Position numbers and translations under genes: made by a program. A DNA stretch of 37,275 nucleotides, taken from assembly GCA_964465125.1 (NCBI GenBank), contig CAYXIO010000039.1, forward strand, positions 1-37,275, written 5' to 3'. Origin of the DNA: CAYOHG01 sp964465125 (GTDB lineage: Bacteria; Planctomycetota; Phycisphaerae; UBA1845; Fen-1342). Of this stretch, positions 25,524-33,700 are shown piece after piece. Numbering within the stretch: the first letter of the stretch is position 1; each line of letters opens with the position of its first letter. The notes under the pieces were generated by a model. The model had not been told where the DNA came from. It was given only the letters and a program-made list of their open reading frames with translations, and did not search any database.

Positions 25524-26525
25524 CTATCTGCGGTAACGCAGCAGCGCAAACCCGCCAATGAGCAGCAGGCCGATGGTCGCCGGCTCGGGAACGGGCTTCA
25601 CCGTGATGATCGTCGGGTAGGCAACTTCGCCGAGCCCGTCGGTCAGGAACGGCCCCAGCGGTGCCCCGGTGGTGGCGTCGTACGCTTCGACGCGGCCGGT
25701 GGGGAAGGTCGACACGAGCAGCCGTCCGTGGGCGTCGAACGCCAGGCCGTTGTCCGTGTCGCCGTTGGGAACGAACATCCCCAGCGGCGCGCCGGTCAGG
25801 CCGTCGAACTCGGCGACGCCGCCGGGCCCGCCAAGTGCGACAAACAGGTTGCCGTTCGGGCCGAAGGTCAGGTCCTGCGGCTGCGAGCCCCCGGCGACCG
25901 AAGCGAATACGCCGATGGAGCTGATGCCCCCGCCACTCACATCGAACTCGCGCACCTCGTTGAACCCGCCGCCGACCACCATCAGGTGGCCGTTGGGCGC
26001 GAACCGCATGCCGTTGGGCGTACCGATCGTGCTCATAGGCGTGGACGCCTTGAGCGCATACGTGGTTCCGTCGTAGCGGTTGATGCTCCCCTTCGCCCAG
26101 TCTCCGACGAACAGATCGCCGTCGGGGCCGAACGCTAGCCCCTTGCCGACCGAGAAATCGCCCGTGCTGTAGATGACCCTGTTGCCCAGGAAGGCGCCGG
26201 TCTGTCCGTCATACTCCTGGACCCGCCAGGATCCGAAGGTGGACATGTGGGTCGTGAAGAGATTCCCGTTGGGTGCCCATGTCATGCCGTTGTACTGGCC
26301 GCCGGATCGGGTCGCGAATGGGCCGACCAGGTCGCCGGTCGCTCCGTCGTACTGGAGCACCACGGGAATCGTGTTGTCCACGTCTGCAAAGCCTAGGACA
26401 TAGTCGTCGCCCGCAGCGCCGATCGAACCGGCGGTGGCCGATCCGCCCAGCGCAAGCGCTACGCCGATCGCCGAGGCGATCGCTGTGCGCCGCCAAAGTC
26501 TGCCACGAAGCTGTTGAAGTGCCAC
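25524..26525 (-). CDS. PEP-CTERM beta-propeller (NHL/SMP30-like) exported protein
   Basis: The 333-residue product has a signal peptide (IASAIGVALALGGSATAG, cleavage near residue 33), then about six repeats of a propeller blade type with recurring FAPNGHL, FGPDGDLFVGD, FGPNGNLFVA and FDAHGRLLVST strands. It ends with a PEP-CTERM sorting signal: VPEPATIGLLLIGGFALL followed by RYRR. Such tails are processed by exosortase systems that move proteins to the cell surface or matrix. GTG 26525 is preceded by AGGAGGAGA. A strong terminator follows. Ligand unknown. Confidence 0.93.
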   Translation of the reverse strand: MALQQLRGRLWRRTAIASAIGVALALGGSATAGSIGAAGDDYVLGFADVDNTIPVVLQYDGATGDLVGPFATRSGGQYNGMTWAPNGNLFTTHMSTFGSWRVQEYDGQTGAFLGNRVIYSTGDFSVGKGLAFGPDGDLFVGDWAKGSINRYDGTTYALKASTPMSTIGTPNGMRFAPNGHLMVVGGGFNEVREFDVSGGGISSIGVFASVAGGSQPQDLTFGPNGNLFVALGGPGGVAEFDGLTGAPLGMFVPNGDTDNGLAFDAHGRLLVSTFPTGRVEAYDATTGAPLGPFLTDGLGEVAYPTIITVKPVPEPATIGLLLIGGFALLRYRR

Positions 26526-26674
26526 TTCGAGTCTCCTCCTCAGACCAGCCCCAGCCGCGGCGGCATGCGTATGCCGTCAACGGGACCGGGCGTGACCGAA
26601 CGCCCGCGTCGTTTTTCCCCCGGTAGCGAGGCAGAGCCGCGCGCCGGCGCGCGACCCGCCCACATTCACCAGAT

Positions 26675-26731
26675 GATAACCGGTTGATTAGAGCGATGCA
26701 ATAACATTCTCAGAGATAACGCGGAGATAAC
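26675..26731. promoter_or_regulatory. Triple GATAAC motif, candidate operator
   Basis: GATAAC occurs at 26675-26680, and the longer GAGATAAC at 26713-26720 and again at 26724-26731. The last two are 11 bp apart, one helical turn, and end just before the -35 element of the promoter at 26739. The spacing suggests binding sites for a regulator, possibly the HTH-like product of the gene itself. Confidence 0.4.
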
Positions 26732-26738
26732 TTTGTGC

Positions 26739-26766
26739 TTGACTCCGGCCCGGAATCGCGTATTCT
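26739..26766 (+). promoter_or_regulatory. Sigma-70 promoter predicting a leaderless mRNA
   Basis: TTGACT (26739-26744), 16 bases, TATTCT (26761-26766). The expected transcription start, six to eight bases beyond the -10, falls on or next to the ATG at 26774, and there is no room for a ribosome binding site. Confidence 0.6.
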
Positions 26767-26773
26767 GGACCGC

Positions 26774-28018
26774 ATGACTACAGGTGCCGTGCCCCGCGCT
26801 CGGGGTTCGCCGAATCCTCCCCCGAGAATCGAGGAGCAGATCGGGCTGGTGGGCCAACGGCTGAGGGAGGCCCTTCGGGGCGTCATCGACGCCATGCCCG
26901 GCGGCCCCCATCGCGCCCAGGACTTCGCACGCACCCTTGGAATCAACAAGGACCTGTCCAGTCGCGTCCTTAGGGCGGCCCGCAACCGGGACCCCTTGGC
27001 CGTCGTGCACATGATGCCCGGCCCCGCACCGCTGGCCCAGTTGCTGCAAGCCGCGGCGACAAAAGGCGTACAGTCGAACATCCTCCAGGAAGCCGAGGAA
27101 GCTGTACGCCAATTTGACCAACTGATCCGACAGCAGGCCGGAGACCGGACCTCACTGGATGCCATCATCAGCACCTGCCTGCCCGGCGCGCGGGAGAAGT
27201 TCGAGCTGTTCAACAAGCAGGCCGTCTATCGCGGCATGGCCCAACTCAAGGGCGCCATGGCGGAAGTCACCCTGAATTCCGCGCTCCTGCACCCCGCGCA
27301 GGACGGCGCGAGCCTGGACGGCGTTTGGATTCTTGGTTCCCTCGGACTGCGCCGGATTCGACCCACAGCGGTCGTTCATTACTGCTCGCACCGTTTGGGT
27401 TCCCGAAACGGCGAGAAGTGCCCGCTTACGCTGGATCGGGAGACGGTGTCTGGCCTGCGCGGACTGTTGCTGGAGGAGTTCTGCACCCGGCCGCTACCCG
27501 CGCTGGATGCGCTGGAGCGCGGCAGTACCGTTCACTACACCCTCGGTGGAAGCGAGGTCGGGCCGCCGTCCGCCGTGGACTTGTTCTTCGCGGAGCTGAC
27601 GCCGCACTGCATGCCGCGCTACCGGGACGAGAACAACCCGAAGCGGCATGGGCCGGGTTCGGAAGTGACGACCCCAACCAAGACCCTGATATTCGACCTG
27701 CTCGTACACAAGCAGGTGTATCCAGGTGCCGATCCCGAGTTGCTGATCTACGATACCGCGGTGAACGGCGTGGCTGACATGAATGACGTCACCAGGAACA
27801 TCGACCGACTCGATCTCAGGGAAAGCGTCCAGTCGCTTGGCACGGGTACGGCGATGTTCCGGGCGGCCGAAGTCGGGCAGTACGTGGAAATCCTGCGCCA
27901 TGTCTTCAGCCGGCTCGGCTGGGATGAAACGGACTTCCGCGGCTACCGTTGCAAGGTGCAGTACCCGGTCTACGGCGCTCAGTTCTACATGGCCTTCACA
28001 CCCCCTGCGAGGCCGTGA
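26774..28018 (+). CDS. Hypothetical protein with N-terminal HTH-like segment
   Basis: About 414 residues, no recognised family. The N-terminal 90 residues contain a possible helix-turn-helix (HRAQDFARTLGINKDLSSRVLRA) followed by DPLAVVHMMPGPAPL. The rest is a mixed alpha/beta domain with segments such as TSLDAIISTCLPGAREKFELFNKQAVYRGMAQ and TTPTKTLIFDLLVHKQVYPG. It may be a DNA-binding regulator with a large ligand domain. ATG 26774 is chosen because it sits at the predicted start of a leaderless transcript; TTG 26735 would lie upstream of the promoter. The last 525 bp are overlapped antisense by the read-through part of the recombinase frame, which is probably not real coding. Confidence 0.75.
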   Translation: MTTGAVPRARGSPNPPPRIEEQIGLVGQRLREALRGVIDAMPGGPHRAQDFARTLGINKDLSSRVLRAARNRDPLAVVHMMPGPAPLAQLLQAAATKGVQSNILQEAEEAVRQFDQLIRQQAGDRTSLDAIISTCLPGAREKFELFNKQAVYRGMAQLKGAMAEVTLNSALLHPAQDGASLDGVWILGSLGLRRIRPTAVVHYCSHRLGSRNGEKCPLTLDRETVSGLRGLLLEEFCTRPLPALDALERGSTVHYTLGGSEVGPPSAVDLFFAELTPHCMPRYRDENNPKRHGPGSEVTTPTKTLIFDLLVHKQVYPGADPELLIYDTAVNGVADMNDVTRNIDRLDLRESVQSLGTGTAMFRAAEVGQYVEILRHVFSRLGWDETDFRGYRCKVQYPVYGAQFYMAFTPPARP

Positions 28019-30022
28019 CCGGCGACCCGCGCCGTCGCTACCTCGGGCTCTTCCCTGACGGCTTGCAAGAGCCGCTTGTCCGGGCCGGCCGATCGGGTAT
28101 GATGCACGGTCTGCCGCGGGAAGCGGAGACAATCCGGGGTGTAGCTCAGCCTGGCTAGAGCGCTTGGTTCGGGACCAAGAGGTCGCAGGTTCAAATCCTG
28201 TCGCCCCGATTTTGTTTACCCGCGACCGTCCTTCGGGGCGGTCGTTGCGTTTCAGGAGCGGGCCGGCCGCCGCGTTCAGCAGCATTTCGCCGCGCTTCTG
28301 CGACGGCCAGACTGTGATTCGTTCCACGTATGTTCCGATGACGTCGCGTGTCCGATCGTTTCGCGTGCCCGCCATCGCGTCATGAAGCCCAGCGATCTGG
28401 GCACGAGCCCATTTCCGCAGCCCGGCCACGTCGCATGGTTCGTTGGAACGCTCGGCGCTGCGGAGTTCATCCTCAAGCGCCTCTTTCCGCTTACGGAGCT
28501 GCGTCAGGCGGTCGTTGAGCAGCGAGAGGTTTGCGGCGTCGATGTTGGTGATCAGCGCCGTCACCGTGTCCCCCACCTGCTTGAGTTCGGCAGCGATGCG
28601 TTGCGCGTTCGAGCCGTTCCGGTTCTGATGAGCGACCGACGCGACGAAGCGCTCGATGGCCGCATCGATCGCTGGGTCGTCAGCCAGGACGACGGCTTGA
28701 AGCTTGCCGAGCACCCACGATTCCAACTGCTCGGCCCGGAGCGTCGAAGCGGTCGGGCAGGTTTCCTTCCCGTGCGATCGCCGGCCAGCACAGATGTAGT
28801 AGTTCGTCCGCACCTCCGCGCGGCCGTCGATGCGACCCTTGTGCCGCGGGTCGCCCCAGAACTTGTGGCCGCAATCGCCGCACACGAGTACGCCGGTGAG
28901 CAGCCAGCGGCGGTTGCAGTGACTAGCGCCGCCGCGCGCCCGAGCACGCCCCCGCACGACCGCCTGAGCTTTTTCCCACTCCTCTGCGCAGATGATGGCG
29001 GGCACCGCACCGGGGACGACGACCCAGTCCGCCTTCGGCGTCTTGATCACCTTGTTCTCGTGTACCTGCCGCTCTCGCTTTTCGGCGCGTCCGTTTTGGA
29101 CCTGGTAGAACTTGGCCTCGCTTCTGCGGTTCCACACGAGGTCGCCGCGATAGGCCGGGTTCTCCAGCAGTGATTTGATCGTCGTGAAGTTCCAGACATC
29201 GTGGCAGGGCGGTGGGATGCCCTTGGCATTCAACGCGGCGGCGATCGAGGCGAAGCCCATGCCGTCCAGGCACATTCGGAAGATGTCGTTGACCACCTGC
29301 ACGCGCTTCGGATCGGACAGCACGAGCCGCGCCTTGCACTCGCGGCCCGGTTTCGACAGGGCCTGGCCCTTGGCGTAGCGGGCCTGAAGCTTGCCGTCCT
29401 TGTTGTAGACCTCTCGGACGCGACCCGGACAGAATCGGATGCGGAACAGAACCGAGCCGTCGGGGGCGACGATCTCGCGGTCGTAGCCGTACGGCGCAGC
29501 GCGTCCCGGGTCGGACTCGGCCAGCACGGCGGTGATCTGTCCGCGGAGAGTGTTTTGTGAGAGGCTGATGGAATACTGGCGGTTCTGAAACTGCTTCACG
29601 GTTCGCAGCACGTCGCCGTCGATGCCGTCGCGATGCAAGTAGTCTTCGGTGACGGACAGCAACGTGACGCCCGCGTTGCGGAGCAGGTAGCGGTAGTGCT
29701 CGGTTTCGGTGACGTCGCCCCGCGAGAAGCGGTCGCTGTTCCAGACGATGACGGCCTTGAATTCACCGCGCTGCGCGTCGGCGATCATCTGCTGGAAGCC
29801 GGGCCGCTTGTCGGCCGACGTGCCTGAGATTGCGTCGTCGACGTACTCGCGGACGACGTCGTAGCCGTGCTCGCCCGCCCAGCGCGCGATCTCGCGGCGC
29901 TGATCGCCGAGACTCTGCTCCTGGCGATCGGTCGAGCGCCGCAGGTAGGCGACCGCGGGCACGGTTTCGCGGGTGCCAGCGCAGACCGCCTGGTGCTTGG
30001 CATCGATTCGCGGGTACGACAT
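27494..30022 (-). CDS. Large serine recombinase with read-through C-terminus
   Basis: The catalytic domain (about 22-165) has AVAYLRRSTDRQEQS with nucleophile Ser30 and AVIVWNSDRFSRGD. The recombinase domain includes NPAYRGDLVWNRR, followed by a zinc ribbon (LVCGDCGHKFWG, then YYICAG and ETCPT) and a coiled coil (LNDRLTQLRKRKEALEDELRSAE). This is the integrase of the downstream element. ATG 30022 has AGGAGCG upstream. The native-like part ends near residue 604; from there the open frame runs antisense through the tRNA (hence GATGFEPATSWSRTK) and through the end of the 26774 gene to a stop at 27494. Those last 238 residues are host sequence read by accident, so the functional protein may be about 600 residues plus a foreign tail. 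Confidence 0.9.
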   Translation of the reverse strand: MSYPRIDAKHQAVCAGTRETVPAVAYLRRSTDRQEQSLGDQRREIARWAGEHGYDVVREYVDDAISGTSADKRPGFQQMIADAQRGEFKAVIVWNSDRFSRGDVTETEHYRYLLRNAGVTLLSVTEDYLHRDGIDGDVLRTVKQFQNRQYSISLSQNTLRGQITAVLAESDPGRAAPYGYDREIVAPDGSVLFRIRFCPGRVREVYNKDGKLQARYAKGQALSKPGRECKARLVLSDPKRVQVVNDIFRMCLDGMGFASIAAALNAKGIPPPCHDVWNFTTIKSLLENPAYRGDLVWNRRSEAKFYQVQNGRAEKRERQVHENKVIKTPKADWVVVPGAVPAIICAEEWEKAQAVVRGRARARGGASHCNRRWLLTGVLVCGDCGHKFWGDPRHKGRIDGRAEVRTNYYICAGRRSHGKETCPTASTLRAEQLESWVLGKLQAVVLADDPAIDAAIERFVASVAHQNRNGSNAQRIAAELKQVGDTVTALITNIDAANLSLLNDRLTQLRKRKEALEDELRSAERSNEPCDVAGLRKWARAQIAGLHDAMAGTRNDRTRDVIGTYVERITVWPSQKRGEMLLNAAAGPLLKRNDRPEGRSRVNKIGATGFEPATSWSRTKRSSQAELHPGLSPLPAADRASYPIGRPGQAALASRQGRARGSDGAGRRSRPRRGCEGHVELSAVDRVLHLATVAAEVRFIPAEPAEDMAQDFHVLPDFGRPEHRRTRAKRLDAFPEIESVDVPGDVIHVSHAVHRGIVDQQLGIGTWIHLLVYEQVEYQGLGWGRHFRTRPMPLRVVLVPVARHAVRRQLREEQVHGGRRPDLASTEGVVNGTAALQRIQRG
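28076..28103 (+). promoter_or_regulatory. Promoter of tRNA-Pro
   Basis: TTGTCC (28076-28081), 16 bases, TATGAT (28098-28103). Transcription would begin about 25 bases before the mature tRNA end, a normal tRNA leader length. Confidence 0.5.
28135..28209 (+). tRNA. tRNA-Pro (anticodon CGG)
   Basis: A 75-base cloverleaf: acceptor CGGGGTG pairs with CGCCCCG, D arm GCTC/GAGC, anticodon stem CTTGG/CCAAG around loop TTCGGGA (anticodon CGG, reads CCG), T arm GCAGG/CCTGT with loop TTCAAAT, discriminator A. CCA is not encoded. It reads proline codon CCG, common in this GC-rich genome. Its 3' end faces the integrative element, the usual layout at a tRNA attachment site. Confidence 0.95.
28223..28244 (+). 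terminator. UUCG-loop hairpin after tRNA-Pro
   Basis: CGACCGTCC (28223-28231) pairs with GGGCGGTCG (28236-28244) around a TTCG tetraloop, with one G/U pair, followed by TTGCGTTT. It sits 14 bases after the tRNA, as a native tRNA terminator would, yet also within the recombinase frame, so the exact element junction is unclear. Confidence 0.6.
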
Positions 30023-30074
30023 CTACATCGCTCCTATCGTGCGGCCGGTCGGTTGAGGCCCACGCCATGAGGGC

Positions 30075-30281
30075 CTAACTCGGCGACGAAATCAAGGCGA
30101 CCTGTCGCCGAGCCCGCAGCCGTTCGCGGCACGCCCGCTGTCGGCAGGCGGGCTGGCAGTACCGGGCCTGGGGGCGTCCGGCAAAGAACACGATTCTGCA
30201 AACGCCGCACGCACGCCGATAGCAGCCGCGACTGTCTCCAAGCCGTCGCCACGTCAATTCAAGCAGCGTGCGGCGGGTCAT
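30075..30281 (-). CDS. Small cysteine-rich zinc-binding protein
   Basis: The 68-residue product contains a ribbon-like cysteine set (ACGVCRIVFFAG, then ARYCQPACRQRACRERLR) consistent with a treble-clef or zinc-ribbon finger, in a strongly basic protein that could bind DNA. ATG 30281 has AGAGG ten bases upstream; a GTG at 30287 is two codons earlier. It lies 52 bp before the recombinase on the same strand and may assist or regulate recombination. Confidence 0.55.
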   Translation of the reverse strand: MTRRTLLELTWRRLGDSRGCYRRACGVCRIVFFAGRPQARYCQPACRQRACRERLRARRQVALISSPS

Positions 30282-30430
30282 AAACACGACAGCCTCTGCT
30301 CCAGTTCGTTACGGCAGATTGAGCGCCCTCAGAAAGAAACTCTATCTATCCTGGCGGGCGTTCTCGCGGGCCTACCGGAAAAAGATGGGCGGGGAAGTAC
30401 CTACGCGACGCCGGACCGGGCCGACGCCCA

Positions 30431-30799
30431 TCAGTAGCCCCTCCTCGGAATCCGCAACCCAAACCGTCGCAGCCATTCCAGCTCTTCCGCGTACCGTCGC
30501 TGGGCAGCGAGGGATGCGCCGATGTAGTTGCTTCCACGGACGACATGATCCTGTCGCATGGCGACTACCTGGCCGCTGGCCGGTTCGACCAGCACGGTCG
30601 CGCGGGGTGGGCTGCCGTTGACGGTAATCACGTAGCCCGCCGGACCGTAGCAACCGTCATAGCGGGCGACATGCACGGGGCGATTGCAGTCGTCGTCGGA
30701 AGGCCGCGATCCGAACAGCCCGTATGCCCATAGAATGAACTCCGCCCGCACGTCGCGGGACGCCAAGGCCTCGACCTCGCGCTGTACATCACTGTCCAT
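30431..30799 (-). CDS. Hypothetical element protein
   Basis: A 122-residue soluble protein starting MDSDVQREVEALASRDVRAE. It has an aromatic-rich middle (HVARYDGCYGPAGYVITVNG, then ATVLVEPASGQVVAM) and a helical C-terminus (LAAQRRYAEELEWLRRFGL). No family is recognised. Its ATG lies inside the last codons of the primase-helicase gene, an 11-base overlap, with AGGAGCGG as ribosome binding site, so it is translationally coupled to the replication protein. Confidence 0.65.
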   Translation of the reverse strand: MDSDVQREVEALASRDVRAEFILWAYGLFGSRPSDDDCNRPVHVARYDGCYGPAGYVITVNGSPPRATVLVEPASGQVVAMRQDHVVRGSNYIGASLAAQRRYAEELEWLRRFGLRIPRRGY

Positions 30800-33700
30800 T
30801 CGACCGCTCCTGGGGACGCGCCATAATCTCGGCCGCAAGGCGAAGTTCGGCCGCTCGCTCGGGACTCGCGGACTCGCAACGGTCCGCGAGCTGAACCAAC
30901 CGATCGCGCCAAGCTGGTGGCGTCCACCCCTCACGGTGCTGCGCCAGTTCGACCACGGCAGGTGGAACGTCATCGCCATTTCGCGCGTACCAATGCACGG
31001 CTGCCGGGTCCGGTGAGCTTGGCGGCGGACGGCATGCCGACTTCGCTGCGTTCAGACCGGAAGTCGGCGGTAAGTCGGCATGGAAGTCGGCACGCTTAAC
31101 TTGCGGGTCCAGCAGAGGTTGGGAGTCGTTGCCGACTTCCGCCGACTTGTTTGGGTACCTACGCGATGGCCCGGACGAAAATAATTCGCGCGAATCATCC
31201 GTGTGCGTTTCATTTGCGCACGCGTATATAGGGGGTTGCTCGGTAAGTCGGCGAAAGTCGGCATTTTCGCTCAAATCATTGCTGGTGATGGAGTTCTGTT
31301 CGCCGACTTCGCTGCCGACTTCATGCCGACTTCGGTCTGTCGGCGAGGAAGTCGGCACGAGCCGATAGACCAGCCGATCCTTGTGGTCGGTTTGATCCCC
31401 GACGACCACCCGAAATCCGCCGATGATGCAGTCGCGTTTGGCCGACAAGCGACGCCCGAGCTGTGTCACGGCGCCGCGCTGGCTTTCGCTGCGGACGACG
31501 GCCGGAAGCAGGTCCGTGCGCTGCCCCTCGTTCCACAGTAGTTCCGAAAGGTCGCTCACGCCGACGAGGGCATCGTGCCATCGTTCCCACCAGGCATGGA
31601 CGAATGCGCGCCATTCCGACGTTTCAGTATCGGCCTGGCGGCGCAGCTCGTCCGCGTTGGTCAGGAAGCCGGTCACACCGGCGACGTGAAGAATGCCGCC
31701 GAGGATCTCCGTGTACGATTCAAAACTGCCCATCACTTCGCGCCCCTTCGGTTGGCCTGCGGCAAACCACGCGCGGCAGAGCGTCAATGCAGCGGCCACG
31801 AGCGCAGCGCGGTGCGCGCGCACGTGGGCAGTCAGATTCGGATGTCGAAAGCCCGTCCGTTGCTCGGGTGTTTCCACCTTCGCGTCGAGCCGAATCCAGA
31901 CCACGCGGCGGGCCAGTTCTTTGCTGAACGCCAAGTTGTTACCGGTGCAGACCCAGACGGAGCGGTTGGGAATCGTGACTACGCGCGTCTGCCCGAGGAT
32001 GCGGTCCGTCCAGAGTGTCGCCGTTAGGGCTGCCGCCAGATGCTCCGAGTCCAGGCGCGCCGTCGCGTTGTCGAAGCCGACGACCGGCTTGCCGGCGACA
32101 AGCTCGGATGTGATGCGTTTGCGCCATTCGTCGGCATCGCGCGCCCCACTACGGACGTCGAGGCTGTGTCCGAGTGCGGGCCACAGGCAGACCTGCACGA
32201 GGAGCCCCTTGCCCGTTCCCGCGGTGGGTGCATCGATTGCGTACATCGGCGTCGGACCGTCGATCAGCGGTCGGACGAACGGGAGGAGCACGAGCGCATG
32301 GGCGTTCGCGCGGCTTGCCTCATCAACGAACGGGAACTCCGCCAGGATGTCCGCGAGCGTCGCTCGTGCGGCAACGACGTCCGCCGGCGATGGGTGTTCG
32401 GGAATCGGTGGCAGATCGTCAAGTGTGCGGTGATGCCACAGGCCACTACCGGGATGGTAGCCGTCCGCCACGATCAAGCTCCCGTCCAAGGCCATCGTGG
32501 GGCACGTAATGATCGCGATCAGCGGTGGTAGATCGACGGCCGGCAGCGAGAGAATATCGCGCGCCACGGCCAGCGGCGGCAGGTCGTCGGACTGGACATC
32601 GCCCTCTTTGAGGTGCTTGAGCGTGAACCAGTTGGCCGCATCGGTAAGCTCGCCGCGCAGCGCATCGGCGTCCAGTTGCTGGATATGAGGCACAGTCTCG
32701 TTGTCGTCGTTCGAGAGCAGCGCGACGCGAGCGATCCCGCCGGCTCGGCCAAACAACCTGGGCGGCTGGTTCGCTCCGATCAGCGCCGCCAGTGCGTCGC
32801 TACGAATGTCACGAAGCTGGCGTTCGTTTCCCTGAATGCGAGGGCGGGCGTGCTCAGCGGGGTCACGCGGGTGAGCCGTGCCAACTGCGACCGGAGCGGT
32901 TACAGAAACGGCAGATCGCAGTCGTGAAGGTGACTCCGGCACTTGGAGTGTGAGAAGACAACGTTCGAGCCCGGAGCCGTCGACCGCCGAATCCAACTCC
33001 GCGACAGCGGCAACGAAGCGCGCCCGCGCCTTGGCACTGTCGAGATCGAGTCGATCACAATAGAAGGGGCTCGCATTCGGAAGCTCGGACCAGCGGAACG
33101 CCTTCAAGCTCACTTTGCCGCCGCGCCTTGTTCTCGTTCCGGCCATCATCAAGATCGGAGGCGGCTGAACGCCCTCCAGGAGACGCGCGCTGAGCACCTC
33201 GATGTCGGCGTCGGTCGGGTTCCGGCCCAATGCAGCGAACTGTGCTATTGCCCATGCGCGAAGATCTTTCTTCTCATCCGGCGGAAACGCTACGGGTACG
33301 GGCCAGCCCCAGGTCTCCGTGAGTTTGCTGGCAACGGTGTCCGCGCCCTCCTTCCCTGGCCAGCGACCGTCCGATTTGCGATCGTTTTCACCGATAATGA
33401 TTACGCGCCGGTTGCGGCAGACTTGCGCCAAGAGCTCCGTGCCGCCGATGTTGTTCGGTCGGCCGATGACATTGAGCCGTAAGGCGCGCCCCGCGAGCAC
33501 GTCGGAAGGCCCCTCCACGATTAGAACTGGATCGGCGAGTTCGCGCCATCCGTTCGGCAGAATCAGTCCGCGGCGGCCGCCGGCGAGTTGGCCCTTGTAC
33601 CCGGTCGGCCAGCGCAGCCCAAGTCCAATGATGCGCGCCTGCGCGTCGTACTCGGGAAAAGTCCAGCAACCGGGGTCTCCTTCGTGCTGCTGCGTTTCGG

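Noticed and set aside
31036..31356. CRISPR array
   Set aside because: Repeats are 8 bp, occur in both orientations and have unequal short spacings; no cas genes.
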